This document shows, piece after piece, positions 16,293 through 26,972 of a DNA stretch of 64,000 nucleotides. The notes beneath the pieces are model-generated. The model saw only the letters and a program-made list of their open reading frames with translations. It was not told where the DNA came from and did no database searches. The position numbers and the translations under genes are program-made. The DNA comes from Streptococcaceae bacterium (lineage in GTDB: Bacteria; Bacillota; Bacilli; Lactobacillales; Streptococcaceae): assembly GCA_902363395.1 (NCBI GenBank), contig CABIZZ010000001.1, forward strand, positions 186,001 to 250,000, in the 5' to 3' direction. How positions within the stretch are numbered: the stretch's first letter is position 1; every line of letters begins with the position of its first letter.

Positions 16293-19200
16293 ATGAAGGA
16301 AATGTTTAATAGACGTCAGCGCTTTTCTTTGCGAAAGTATAGCGTTGGCGTTTGTTCTGTGTTACTTGGGACAGCGCTTTTTGCTGTCGGAGCTCCGACA
16401 GTAGCTGCGGAGGAAGCTAGTGCGTCTACTGACACAAGCAAGGAAGCAGCAAGCGTTCAACCTGAGTCGACTCAAGCGGCGCAAGATACTGCGACTACAG
16501 CTCCAACTGGGACATATGCTGAGGGAGCAACAGCACCTAAAGTGGATCTCTCAAACTCTACTTTAGCAACTGAAGCTAAAGCAGCAACGGAAACTCCAGC
16601 TGCAACTTCAGAAAAAGCTGAGGAAGCAAAACCAGCAACAGCTGAAGCAGGCGTTGCTGCTGAAGAAGCTGCTAAACCAGCAGAAAAAGCTGAAGAAGCA
16701 AAACCAGCAACTGAAGCAAAACCAGCAACAGCTGAATCAAATAAACCACGCGTACGTGGACGTCGTGCTGCTACAGACCACAATAGCGAGCCAGTTTCTG
16801 TAGAAACTTACCTTAAAGATGGTGAAACAGCGACTCCAGACATGACAGATCCGAATGGAGCAACTGTTCGTTCACAAACAGTCCCATCTGGTTACGCTGC
16901 TAAAGAAGGCGATTGGTACACATACAGTATCGTCGATCTTACTCGCTTCAACGAACGTTATGGTACAAAATACTACACACGTGCGTATAAGAGATTTGAT
17001 GAATCTACAGATACTACTGTAGAATTAATCGATAAAACTACTGGTAATGTCGTAGAAACTAGAACTATTACTGCAACAAGTGGTATTCAAAAATTCACAA
17101 CTACTAAAGCTGCATCTAATGGAGAATTAACTTGGCAAGTTGACTTCGACAAAGGTTTAGGTGCTGGGCCTGGTAAAACCGACCAACCATTTATCCAATT
17201 TGGATATGAAGTTGGGGCAAGTATCCAAGCTTTAGTAAATCCAAAGAACGAAGCTGAACAAAAATTATATCAAGATGTTTATAACGCTCGAACATCAACA
17301 GATATCATTAACGTTGTAGAACCAGCTTATAACGGTCGTACAATTACTGATACGAATGCTAAAATTCCATTATTCGTTGATAAAACAACTTACTACAGAG
17401 TAGTTGATAAAAATAATGCGACCTTCAACGCCAATAAGACAGATAAAACGGTTCAAGATTATGTACCAAATGGCAATGAAGTAGATTTAGCTAAATATAC
17501 AACTAAAGCTATGGAAGGGCAACACTTCACAGCATCTGGTGAGCGCCAATTTGATGGCTATAAGTTGTACCAAACTGCTAATCCAGATGATAAATCAGGT
17601 TATGTCAGCCGTCCTTACAAAGTTGGAACTAAATTCATGGACGCTGAGCGTGCAGGAATTAAACGGATTAAAGAAATCGTGGGTGAAGATGGATCTGTAG
17701 TGGTTCGTGTTTACTTACTAGATCCAAAACAACAAAGCAAACGTTCTGATGGTACCTTGAGCACTGATGGCTACATGTTGCTGGCAGAAACCAAGCCGAT
17801 TAAACCAGGTGAATACAATACACAAGATTTAGTAGTTAAGAAATCACCTCTTAACACCATTGCTTTCACTGATAATAAAGGTGTAAACCATCCTAATGGA
17901 GTAGAAGTTCCATTTGACTTCCAAACTGCTGCTGGATATACACCTAAGAAAACAGTATTCGTACCATTCTTAGGAGACGGTATCGGACACCTTTCACCAA
18001 ATAGTCAATTAGCAAATGGCGCGTACGTACAAATCGGTACCAACGTTGACTTGCTCAACTCATTGACACCATACAAACAACCTATTTACTACTACGTTAA
18101 ACAAGAACCAGTTGAAGTCACTCCAGAAGTTGAAAAACAATTGGATGGACGTGTCTTAACAGATGGTGAGTTCACATTCAAGTTAACAGAAGATAGTAGC
18201 AGTCCTGATAAACACGAAGAAACTGTTACTAACAAGGACGGCAAAGCGACATTCAGCAAGCTTACTTTTAACAAAGCTGGTACTTATAAATACAAGATCA
18301 CTGAACAAAAGGGTTCTGATACAAACGTTGACTACGATGCAATGACTGTTACCATGACAGTTACTGTAACTGAGAATTCTAAAGGTGACTTGCAAGCAAC
18401 TGTTAAATACAGTGCTGAAGGCGGATTTAGCGCAAGTGCTGATGATAAGATCTTCAACAACTATGTTGTAGCTCCTGTTAAAGTGAAATTTGACTTCACT
18501 AAGAAATTGGCTGGACGTGAGCTTAAAGATGGCGAATTCAAGTTCATCCTTAAAGATGCAAACGGTCAAGAAGTTGAAACTGTTGCCAACAAAAAAGATG
18601 GAACTGTAACCTTTACAGAAATTTCATTTGACAACACTAAAGTAGGTACTCATACTTATACTGTAGAAGAAGTAATCCCTGCAACCAAAGAAGTAGGTAT
18701 GACGTATGACACGATGAAAGCAACGATCACTGTTGAAGTTGCTAAGAACGGTCATGCTCTTACAACTGTAACCAACGTATCATCAACAGGTGGGGTAGAT
18801 GCGAACGGTAACGCTACTGATGGAACAGAGGATAAAGAGTTCAACAACAAGATCACTCCTCCAGAGACTCCTGAGTTCCAACCAGAAAAATTCGTTCTTA
18901 ATAAAGAAAAATTTGACATCACTGGTACAAAACTCGTTGACGACGATGATGAGTTGACAGATGAGTATGCAGATACAAATGCAAACCCATATGCTGACAA
19001 AACTGCTAACAACGAAGCAGAAAACATCAATACCAAGACTGTTGAACGCGGTGAAAAATTAGTTTACCAAGTATGGTTGGATACTAAGAACTTCACTGAC
19101 AAGAACAACATCCAATCTGTAGGTATCTCTGATACATACGATGCAGAGAAATTGACTGTTAACGTTGGTGACATCAAAGCTTATGACAGCGTAACTGGTG

Positions 19201-22200
19201 AAGATGTGACAGCTAAATTCGACATTAAGGTTGAAAATGGTGTCATTACTGCAACATCTAAAGCATCAATGAACAAATCTTTAGGTGATGCAGAAAATAC
19301 TCAAGTTATCGACACAACTAAATTTGCATTTGGTCGCTACTACAAATTCGATATCCCAGCAACTGTTAAAGATTCAGTAGCAGGTGGAGTAGACATCGAA
19401 AACAAAGCTAACCAAATCGTTCACGTATACAACCCAGTAAGCAAATCTGTAGAAACTCCAGAAAAACCAACTCAAAAACGTGTGAACAGTGTCCCAATCA
19501 CTGTAGAATTCAACTTCACAAAACGTTTGGAAGGTCGTGAGCTTAAAGCTGGCGAATTTACATTCGAGTTGAAAGACAGTGATAATGTTGCGATTGCGAC
19601 TGCAACCAACGATGCAGCTGGTAAGATTAAATTCTCTCCAGTAGAGTACACAAATAAAGCTGGTGAAAAAGTTACAGCCCTTAAGTACAAGAAGGGTCAA
19701 GAAGGTACTTACACTTACTCTGTAACAGAGGTGAAAGGTACAGACGCAACTGTCACTTACGATACAATGAAGGCAGAAGTAACTGTAACAGTATCACACG
19801 ACGGTACAGCGAAAGCATTGATTGCTAACCTAACTGAACCAGCTGATAAAGAGTTCAACAATACAGTAACTCCTCCAACAGAACCTAAGTTCCAACCAGA
19901 GAAGTATGTATTGAATGAAGCGAAATACTCAATCACTGATAACAAACTTCTTGATGATGATGCTGAGTTGACTGATAAATATGGTGAAACAAATACGGAT
20001 CCATATGTTGATAAAACAAACAACAACGAAGCAGCAAACATCAATACCAAGACTGTTAACCGTGGAGATAAGATCTACTATCAAGTATGGTTGGATACAA
20101 CTAAATTCTCAGCAACTAACAAAGAAAACGTGCAATCAGTAGGAATCACTGATGACTTCGATGAAACAAAAGTTGATGTCGTTGCTTCTGAAATTAAAGC
20201 CTACGATTCAGTAACTGGTGAGGATGTAACAAACAAATTCGACATTAAAGTTGAAAATGGTGTGATGACTGCAACTCTTAAGGCTGGCTTCACGAAGTCA
20301 TTGGGTGATGCAGAAAACACTCAAATCATTGACACAACTAAATTTGCATTTGAACGTTACTACAAATTTGATATCCCAGCAACTGTTAAAGCAGATGTAC
20401 CTGGTGGTGTAGACATTGAAAATACTGCGGCTCAAGTAGTGAACTACTACAACCCAGTAAGCAAAACTGTTGAAAAACCAAGTAAACCAACTGAAAAACG
20501 TGTCAACAACGTACCAGTTGAAGTAGAATTCAACTTCACTAAACGTCTAGAAGGACGCGAATTGAAAGCTAACGAATTCAGCTTTGTATTGAAAGATTCA
20601 GAAGGAAAAACTCTTGAAACTGTAACCAACGATAAAGATGGTAATGTGAAATTCTCAGCTCTTACATTCAAGAAGGGTGAAGAAGGCGTTCACAACTACA
20701 CTGTTGAAGAGGTTGCGGGTACAGATGCTACTGTGACATACGACACAATGAAAGCAACTGTAACTATCACTGTTGAACACAAAGGTACAGCTAAAATTTT
20801 AGTAGCTAAGCTTGGCGAAATCGCTGATAAAGAGTTCAACAACGTGGTAACACCACCAACTGAACCTAAGTTCCAACCAGAGAAATTCGTTCTTAACAAA
20901 GAACAATTCGATATCACTGGTTCGAAACTCGTTGATGACGATGATGAGTTGACAGATGAGTATGCAGATACAAATGCAAACCCATATGCTGACAAAGATA
21001 CCAACAACGAAGCAGAAAACATCAATACCAAGACTGTTAACCGTGGAGATAAGTTGGTTTACCAAGTATGGTTGGATACAACTAAATTCTCAGCAACTAA
21101 CAAAGAAAACATCCAATCTGTAGGAATCTCAGATGACTACGATGAAGCGAAGTTGGAACTTGATGCTTCTGCAATCAAAGCTTACGATTCAGTAACAGGT
21201 GCAGATGTAACGGATAAATTCGACATCACAGTTGAAGGTGGAGTGATCACTGCAACTCTTAAAGCTGGCTTCACTAAGTCTCTAGGAGATTCAGAAAATA
21301 CTCAAGTTATCGACACAACTAAATTTGAATTTGGACGTTACTACAAGTTCGACATTCCAACAACAGTGAAAGCTGATGTTGCGGCTGGTGTAGATATTGA
21401 AAATACTGCAGCGCAAGTAGTCAACTACTACAACCCAACAACTAAGAAGGTTGAAACTCCAGAAAAACCTACTCAAAAACGTGTCAACAACGTTCCAGTA
21501 CCAGTAGAGTTCAACTTCACTAAACGTTTGGAAGGTCGTGAGCTTAAAGCCAACGAATTCAGCTTCGTACTTAAAGATTCAGAAGGTAATACTCTTGAAA
21601 CTGTAAGCAACGATGCAGCAGGAAACGTTAAGTTCTCAGCTCTTACATTCAAGAAAGGTCAAGAAGGCGTTCACAAATATACAGTTGAAGAAGTCGCAGG
21701 AACAGATGCAACAGTATCATACGATACAATGAAAGCAGAAGTAACTGTAACAGTATCACACGACGGAACAGCTAAAGTATTGGTTGTAAACGTTACTGAT
21801 GCTCCAGATAAAGAATTCAACAACCGTGTAACTCCTCCAGAAGAGCCTAAGTTCCAACCAGAGAAGTATGTATTGAATACAGAGAAATTCTCTATCACTG
21901 ATAACAAACTTCTTGATGATGATGCTGAGTTGACTGATAAATATGGTGAAACAAATACTAATCCATATGTTGATGGAACTTCAAACAACGAAGCAGAAAA
22001 CATCAATACCAAGACTGTTAAACGTGGCGATAAGTTGGTTTACCAAGTATGGTTGGATACAACTCAATTCGACGCAGCTAACAAGGACAATATCCAATCA
22101 GTAGGAATCTCAGATGACTACGATGAAGCGAAATTGGAACTTGATGCTACTAAGATCAAAGCTTACGATTCAGTAACTGGCGCTGATGTAACAGATAAAT

Positions 22201-25200
22201 TCGACATCACAGTTGAAGGTGGAGTGATCACTGCAACTCTTAAAGCTGGCTTCACTAAGTCACTTGGCGATGCAGAAAACACTCAAATCATCGATACAAC
22301 TAAGTTCGCATTTGGACGTTACTACAAGTTCGACATCCCAACAACAGTGAAAGCTGATGTTCCTGGTGGTGTAGATATCGAAAATACTGCGGCGCAAGTA
22401 GTCAACTACTACAACCCAACGACTAAGAAAGTTGAAAAACCAAGCAAACCAACTGAAAAACGTGTGAACAACGTTCCAGTTGAAGTGGAATTCAACTTCA
22501 CAAAACGTTTGGAAGGTCGTGAACTTCAAGCCAACGAATTCAGCTTCGTTCTTAAAAATGAAGCAGGTGAAGTCGTTGAAACTGTAACGAACGATGCAGA
22601 AGGAAACGTTAAGTTCTCAGCTCTTGAATTCAAGAAAGGCCAAGAAGGCGTTTACAACTACACTGTTGAAGAAGTGAAAGGAACAGACGCAACAGTTACT
22701 TACGATACGATGAAGGCTGCAGTGAAAGTCACAGTATCACATGATGGAACAGCTAAAGTTCTTGTGGCAACTGTTGGCGAAATCGCTGATAAAGAGTTCA
22801 ACAACCGTGTAACTCCTCCAGAAGAGCCTAAGTTCCAACCAGAGAAATATGTTGTTTCTGAAGAGAAATACGATATCACTGGTGACAAGCTTGTTGATGA
22901 TGACAAAGAATTGGCAGACAAGTACGCTGATACAAATGCCAACCCATATGCGGACGATGCATCAAACAACGAAGCAGAAAACTTGAATACGAAGACTGTT
23001 AAACCTGGTGCTAAATTGGTTTACCAAGTATGGCTTGATACAACTAAATTTGATGCAAACAACAAGGACAATATCCAATCAGTAGGAATCTCAGATGACT
23101 ACGATGAAGCGAAATTGGAACTTGATGCTTCTGCAATCAAAGCTTACGATTCAGTAACAGGTGCAGATGTAACGGATAAATTCGACATCACAGTTGAAGG
23201 TGGAGTGATCACTGCAACTCTTAAAGCTGGCTTCACTAAGTCACTTGGCGATGCGGACAACACTCAAATCATCGATACAACTAAGTTCGAATTCGGTCGT
23301 TACTACAAGTTCGATATTCCAACAACAGTGAAAGCTGATGTCGCAGCTGGTGTAGATATCGAAAATACTGCAGCGCAAGTAGTCAACTACTACAACCCAA
23401 CAACTAAGAAAGTTGAAAAACCAACTAAACCAACTGAAAAACGTGTCAACAACGTACCGGTTTCAATTGAGTTCAACTTTACTAAGAAGTTGGAAGGTCG
23501 TGAGCTTAAAGCCAACGAATTCAGCTTTGTTCTTAAAGATTCAGAAGGTAATACTCTTGAAACTGTAAGCAACGATGCAGAAGGAAACGTTAAGTTCTCA
23601 GCTCTTGAATTCAAGAAAGGCCAAGAAGGCGTTCACAACTACACTGTTGAAGAAGTGAAAGGTACTGACGGAACCGTTACATACGACACAATGAAAGCGA
23701 ATGTAACAGTTACGGTATCACACGACGGAACAGCTAAAGTTCTTGTGGCAACTGTTGGCGAAATCGCTGATAAAGAGTTCAACAACGTGGTAACTCCTCC
23801 AGAAGAGCCTAAGTTCCAACCAGAGAAATACGTTGTCTCTGAAGAGAAATACGATATCACTGGTGACAAGCTCGTTGATGATGATAAAGAGTTGGCAGAC
23901 AAGTACGCAGATACAAATGCGAACCCATATGCAGACGATGCATCTAACAACGAAAAAGAAAACTTGAATACTAAGTCAGTTAACCGTGGCGATAAGTTGG
24001 TTTACCAAGTATGGTTAGACACAACTAAATTTGATGCAAACAACAAGGACAATATCCAATCTGTAGCTATCTCTGATGACTACGATGAAGCGAAATTGGA
24101 ACTTGATGCTTCTGCAATCAAAGCCTATGACTCAGTAACAGGTGAAGATGTCACTGCTAAGTTCGATATCGTTGTAAACAATGGTGTCATCACTGCAACC
24201 CTTAAAGCTGGCTTCACTAAGTCACTTGGCGATGCAGATAACACTCAAATCATCGATACAACTAAATTCGCATTTGGACGCTACTACAAGTTCGATATTC
24301 CAACAACAGTGAAAGCTGATGTCCTTGGTGGAGTAGATATCGAAAACACTGCAGCGCAAGTAGTTAACTACTACAACCCAACTACGAAGAAAGTTGAAAA
24401 ACCTGAAAAACCAACTGAAAAACGTGTGAACAGCGTACCAGTCTCTGTAAACTTCAACCTTACTAAGAGACTTGAAGGTCGTGAACTTAAAGCCAACGAA
24501 TTCAGCTTTACTCTTAAAGATGAATCAGGCAAGGTTCTTGAAACTGTAAGCAACGATGCAGAAGGAAACGTTAAGTTCTCAGCTCTTGAGTTCAAGAAAG
24601 GTCAAGAAGGCGTTCACAAGTATACAGTTGAAGAAGTGAAAGGTACTGATGGTACTGTCGCTTACGATACAATGAAAGCTGTTGTAACTGTTGAAGTGAA
24701 ACATGACGCAGCTACGAAAGCTCTTGTAACAGTTGTGACTGAACCAGAAGATAAAGAATTCAACAACAAGGTAACTCCTCCTGAAACTCCTGAGTTCCAA
24801 CCAGAGAAGTATATCTTGAATGCAGAGAAATTCGATATCACTGGTACGAAACTTCTTGATGATGACAAAGAATTGGCTGATAAGGTTGCGGATACAAACG
24901 TAGATCCTTACGCTGATAAGACTGATAACAACGAAGCAGAAAACATCAATACTAAGACTGTTAAACGTGGCGATAAAGTTGTTTACCAAGTATGGTTGGA
25001 TACTACTAAGTTCACAGAAGCTCACAATATCCAATCAGTAGGAATCTCTGATGACTACGAAGAAGACAAGGTAGACATCGACGTTGCGAACATCAAAGCT
25101 TACGACTCTGTAACAGGAGAAGATGTCACTGCTAAGTTCGATATCAAGGTTGAAGGTGGAGTAATCACTGCAACTTCTAAGGCAGACTTGACTAAGTCAC

Positions 25201-25937
25201 TTGGAGATGCGGAAAATACACCAGTCATCGATACAACTAAATTCGCCTTCGGACGTTACTACAAGTTCGATATCCCAGCAACTGTTAAAGCAGACGTTGC
25301 AGGTGGAGTAGACATCGAAAATACTGCTGCTCAAATCGTTCACCAATACGATCCAACTAGCAAGTCAGTGAACAAGCCAAACAAACCAACTGAAAAACGT
25401 GTCGTCAACGTTCCAATCTCAGTAGAGTTCAACTTTACTAAGAGACTTGAAGGCCGTGAATTGAAAGCTGGTGAGTTCAGCTTCACCTTGAAGGATCAAA
25501 ATGGTAACGTGATTGAAACAGTTACAAACGATGCTTCTGGTAACGTTAAGTTCTCAGCAATTGAGTACAAGAAGGGTGAAGAAGGCACTTACACTTACAC
25601 AGTTGAAGAAGTTAAAGGTACTGATGCTACAGTTATCTATGACACAATGAAAGCTGTTGTAACTGTTGAAGTGAAACGTGATGGTAGCGCGAAAGCTCTT
25701 GTTACTAACGTAACAGATCCAGTGGACAAAGAGTTCAACAACAAAGTTGTTCCTCCAGTACCACCGGTAACACCTCCAACGCCACCAACACCACCAGTTA
25801 CACCACCAACACCACCAACAACACCTCAACTTCCTGCTACAGGTGAAGAACAATCAGCTTCTGCTGCATTGTTAGGTGCTGCTCTTGGTTTGGTAGGACT
25901 TGCTGGTCTTGCAAGACGCAAGAAAAACGAAGACTAA
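16293..25937 (+). CDS. Giant YSIRK/LPXTG adhesin with alternating pilin-type and antigen I/II C2-type domains
   Basis: 3214 residues. YSIRK-type signal (FSLRKYSVGVCSVLLGTALF), an Ala/Glu/Lys/Pro-rich segment to about 165, a non-repeat domain at about 170-600 that is the likely binding part, one lone pilin-type domain (VEKQLDGRVLTDGEFTF), then seven long units of about 327 residues. Each unit joins a Spy0128-like pilin isopeptide domain (FNFTKRLEGRELKANEFSF ... YDTMKA ... DKEFNN) to a C2-type domain of antigen I/II (KFQPEKYV ... YQVWLDTTKF ... GRYYKFDIP ... IENTAAQVV); the array ends in an extra pilin domain. Pro-rich PPTPP spacer, LPATG, TM helix, RRKKNED. Sortase should anchor it. Such isopeptide-stiffened stalks project an adhesive tip. 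Ligand unknown. Confidence 0.9.
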   Translation: MKEMFNRRQRFSLRKYSVGVCSVLLGTALFAVGAPTVAAEEASASTDTSKEAASVQPESTQAAQDTATTAPTGTYAEGATAPKVDLSNSTLATEAKAATETPAATSEKAEEAKPATAEAGVAAEEAAKPAEKAEEAKPATEAKPATAESNKPRVRGRRAATDHNSEPVSVETYLKDGETATPDMTDPNGATVRSQTVPSGYAAKEGDWYTYSIVDLTRFNERYGTKYYTRAYKRFDESTDTTVELIDKTTGNVVETRTITATSGIQKFTTTKAASNGELTWQVDFDKGLGAGPGKTDQPFIQFGYEVGASIQALVNPKNEAEQKLYQDVYNARTSTDIINVVEPAYNGRTITDTNAKIPLFVDKTTYYRVVDKNNATFNANKTDKTVQDYVPNGNEVDLAKYTTKAMEGQHFTASGERQFDGYKLYQTANPDDKSGYVSRPYKVGTKFMDAERAGIKRIKEIVGEDGSVVVRVYLLDPKQQSKRSDGTLSTDGYMLLAETKPIKPGEYNTQDLVVKKSPLNTIAFTDNKGVNHPNGVEVPFDFQTAAGYTPKKTVFVPFLGDGIGHLSPNSQLANGAYVQIGTNVDLLNSLTPYKQPIYYYVKQEPVEVTPEVEKQLDGRVLTDGEFTFKLTEDSSSPDKHEETVTNKDGKATFSKLTFNKAGTYKYKITEQKGSDTNVDYDAMTVTMTVTVTENSKGDLQATVKYSAEGGFSASADDKIFNNYVVAPVKVKFDFTKKLAGRELKDGEFKFILKDANGQEVETVANKKDGTVTFTEISFDNTKVGTHTYTVEEVIPATKEVGMTYDTMKATITVEVAKNGHALTTVTNVSSTGGVDANGNATDGTEDKEFNNKITPPETPEFQPEKFVLNKEKFDITGTKLVDDDDELTDEYADTNANPYADKTANNEAENINTKTVERGEKLVYQVWLDTKNFTDKNNIQSVGISDTYDAEKLTVNVGDIKAYDSVTGEDVTAKFDIKVENGVITATSKASMNKSLGDAENTQVIDTTKFAFGRYYKFDIPATVKDSVAGGVDIENKANQIVHVYNPVSKSVETPEKPTQKRVNSVPITVEFNFTKRLEGRELKAGEFTFELKDSDNVAIATATNDAAGKIKFSPVEYTNKAGEKVTALKYKKGQEGTYTYSVTEVKGTDATVTYDTMKAEVTVTVSHDGTAKALIANLTEPADKEFNNTVTPPTEPKFQPEKYVLNEAKYSITDNKLLDDDAELTDKYGETNTDPYVDKTNNNEAANINTKTVNRGDKIYYQVWLDTTKFSATNKENVQSVGITDDFDETKVDVVASEIKAYDSVTGEDVTNKFDIKVENGVMTATLKAGFTKSLGDAENTQIIDTTKFAFERYYKFDIPATVKADVPGGVDIENTAAQVVNYYNPVSKTVEKPSKPTEKRVNNVPVEVEFNFTKRLEGRELKANEFSFVLKDSEGKTLETVTNDKDGNVKFSALTFKKGEEGVHNYTVEEVAGTDATVTYDTMKATVTITVEHKGTAKILVAKLGEIADKEFNNVVTPPTEPKFQPEKFVLNKEQFDITGSKLVDDDDELTDEYADTNANPYADKDTNNEAENINTKTVNRGDKLVYQVWLDTTKFSATNKENIQSVGISDDYDEAKLELDASAIKAYDSVTGADVTDKFDITVEGGVITATLKAGFTKSLGDSENTQVIDTTKFEFGRYYKFDIPTTVKADVAAGVDIENTAAQVVNYYNPTTKKVETPEKPTQKRVNNVPVPVEFNFTKRLEGRELKANEFSFVLKDSEGNTLETVSNDAAGNVKFSALTFKKGQEGVHKYTVEEVAGTDATVSYDTMKAEVTVTVSHDGTAKVLVVNVTDAPDKEFNNRVTPPEEPKFQPEKYVLNTEKFSITDNKLLDDDAELTDKYGETNTNPYVDGTSNNEAENINTKTVKRGDKLVYQVWLDTTQFDAANKDNIQSVGISDDYDEAKLELDATKIKAYDSVTGADVTDKFDITVEGGVITATLKAGFTKSLGDAENTQIIDTTKFAFGRYYKFDIPTTVKADVPGGVDIENTAAQVVNYYNPTTKKVEKPSKPTEKRVNNVPVEVEFNFTKRLEGRELQANEFSFVLKNEAGEVVETVTNDAEGNVKFSALEFKKGQEGVYNYTVEEVKGTDATVTYDTMKAAVKVTVSHDGTAKVLVATVGEIADKEFNNRVTPPEEPKFQPEKYVVSEEKYDITGDKLVDDDKELADKYADTNANPYADDASNNEAENLNTKTVKPGAKLVYQVWLDTTKFDANNKDNIQSVGISDDYDEAKLELDASAIKAYDSVTGADVTDKFDITVEGGVITATLKAGFTKSLGDADNTQIIDTTKFEFGRYYKFDIPTTVKADVAAGVDIENTAAQVVNYYNPTTKKVEKPTKPTEKRVNNVPVSIEFNFTKKLEGRELKANEFSFVLKDSEGNTLETVSNDAEGNVKFSALEFKKGQEGVHNYTVEEVKGTDGTVTYDTMKANVTVTVSHDGTAKVLVATVGEIADKEFNNVVTPPEEPKFQPEKYVVSEEKYDITGDKLVDDDKELADKYADTNANPYADDASNNEKENLNTKSVNRGDKLVYQVWLDTTKFDANNKDNIQSVAISDDYDEAKLELDASAIKAYDSVTGEDVTAKFDIVVNNGVITATLKAGFTKSLGDADNTQIIDTTKFAFGRYYKFDIPTTVKADVLGGVDIENTAAQVVNYYNPTTKKVEKPEKPTEKRVNSVPVSVNFNLTKRLEGRELKANEFSFTLKDESGKVLETVSNDAEGNVKFSALEFKKGQEGVHKYTVEEVKGTDGTVAYDTMKAVVTVEVKHDAATKALVTVVTEPEDKEFNNKVTPPETPEFQPEKYILNAEKFDITGTKLLDDDKELADKVADTNVDPYADKTDNNEAENINTKTVKRGDKVVYQVWLDTTKFTEAHNIQSVGISDDYEEDKVDIDVANIKAYDSVTGEDVTAKFDIKVEGGVITATSKADLTKSLGDAENTPVIDTTKFAFGRYYKFDIPATVKADVAGGVDIENTAAQIVHQYDPTSKSVNKPNKPTEKRVVNVPISVEFNFTKRLEGRELKAGEFSFTLKDQNGNVIETVTNDASGNVKFSAIEYKKGEEGTYTYTVEEVKGTDATVIYDTMKAVVTVEVKRDGSAKALVTNVTDPVDKEFNNKVVPPVPPVTPPTPPTPPVTPPTPPTTPQLPATGEEQSASAALLGAALGLVGLAGLARRKKNED
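18488..25740 (+). repeat. Tandem repeat of about 981 bp in the giant adhesin gene
   Basis: The FNFTK codons recur near 18488, 19509, 20529, 21511, 22491, 23472, 24453 and 25428: spacing 1020, 1020, then about 981 four times and 975. Central units share long stretches of nearly identical DNA (for example the segments at 21120-21480 and 22100-22440), which points to recent homogenisation. Unit number is expected to vary between strains. Confidence 0.9.
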
Positions 25938-25998
25938 ACAAGTGGTAGAAACCAACGATTCGCACTAGGATCGGAAATGGATTAGTTTTCCACAAGGA

Positions 25999-26028
25999 GG
26001 CCCCGCTCTAAGGAGTGGGGCCTTTTTG
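25999..26028 (+). terminator. Rho-independent terminator after the giant adhesin gene
   Basis: GGCCCCGCTC / AGTGGGGCC followed by T5. Confidence 0.95.
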
Positions 26029-26044
26029 TTATTTCCTGAAAGCA

Positions 26045-26074
26045 TTGAAATCACGTCTCGCAATATGATACAAT
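26045..26074 (+). promoter_or_regulatory. Promoter of the ABC transporter operon
   Basis: TTGAAA (26045-26050), 18-base spacer, TACAAT (26069-26074), 32 bases before the ATG at 26106. It shows that the two transporter genes are not the tail of a longer operon. Confidence 0.65.
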
Positions 26075-26105
26075 AGAGGATATTTACAATAGTTAGGACA
26101 AAGGT

Positions 26106-26972
26106 ATGCTTATTTCGATTATTTCACAAGGCTTAATCTGGGCTATTTTGGGGCTAGGGATCTTTATGACCTTCCGTATCTTGGATTTCCCAGATATGAC
26201 CACAGAGGGGTCCTTTCCATTAGGAGGAGCCGTTGCGGTAACGCTGATCACTAAAGGGGTTCATCCTTTACTGGCTACTATAGTGGCCGTAGGCGCAGGG
26301 TGTTTGGCTGGATTGGCTACAGGTCTTCTTTATACCAAAGGAAAGATTCCGACGCTGTTATCGGGGATTTTGGTGATGACTTCCTGTAACTCAGTCATTC
26401 TCTTTGTGATGCAACGGGCCAACCTGGGTTTACTCGGATACTCAAAAATTCAAGATATGATTCCTATCGCGAGTGGCGTAAACGAGATTATCATCGGGAT
26501 CATCTTTGTAACCCTGGTGATTGCCGCTATGCTCTTCTTTTTAGATACTAAATTGGGGCAAGCCTATATTGCAACGGGGGACAATCCTGAGATGGCTAAA
26601 AGTTTTGGGATCCATACCAGCCGGATGGAGTTGATGGGGCTAGTGGTTTCTAATGGGATTATTGCCTTGTCAGGTGCCTTGATGGCCCAGCAAGAAGGCT
26701 ATGCAGATGCTTCTCGAGGGATCGGGGTCATCGTCGTTGGCCTGGCCAGCTTGATTATCGGAGAGGTCCTTTTCTCAAAACTAACCTTAGCAGAACGTTT
26801 GCTCAGTATTGTTATTGGATCAATCATTTATCAATTCTTGATTTGGGCTGTGATTGCCATCGGTGTCAATACTAGCTACATCCGTATCTTTAGTGCTATC
26901 ATCTTGGCGATCTGTCTCATGATTCCAACCTTTAAAGAGAAACTGCTGAAAGGAGTCAAACTCAGCAAATGA
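26106..26972 (+). CDS. ABC transporter permease, branched-chain/TrpXYZ type
   Basis: 288 residues with 8-9 hydrophobic segments, all membrane. FRILDFPDMTTEGSFPLGGAVA, TGDNPEMAKSFGI (the cytosolic coupling loop) and SNGIIALSGALMAQQEGYAD are typical of the LivH-like permeases that pair with BMP/TrpX-type binding lipoproteins. In pneumococcus the homologous set, substrate binding-permease-ATPase, is proposed to import tryptophan. Here the gene has its own promoter and the binding-protein gene is not adjacent; the giant adhesin gene lies upstream. Overlaps the ATPase gene by 4 bases (ATGA). Substrate is inferred only. Confidence 0.85.
   Translation: MLISIISQGLIWAILGLGIFMTFRILDFPDMTTEGSFPLGGAVAVTLITKGVHPLLATIVAVGAGCLAGLATGLLYTKGKIPTLLSGILVMTSCNSVILFVMQRANLGLLGYSKIQDMIPIASGVNEIIIGIIFVTLVIAAMLFFLDTKLGQAYIATGDNPEMAKSFGIHTSRMELMGLVVSNGIIALSGALMAQQEGYADASRGIGVIVVGLASLIIGEVLFSKLTLAERLLSIVIGSIIYQFLIWAVIAIGVNTSYIRIFSAIILAICLMIPTFKEKLLKGVKLSK

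Noticed and set aside
20696-23950. Repeated minus-strand ORFs of 70-110 codons inside the giant adhesin
   Set aside because: Recur with the 981-bp repeat and have no independent signals; shadows of the coding strand.
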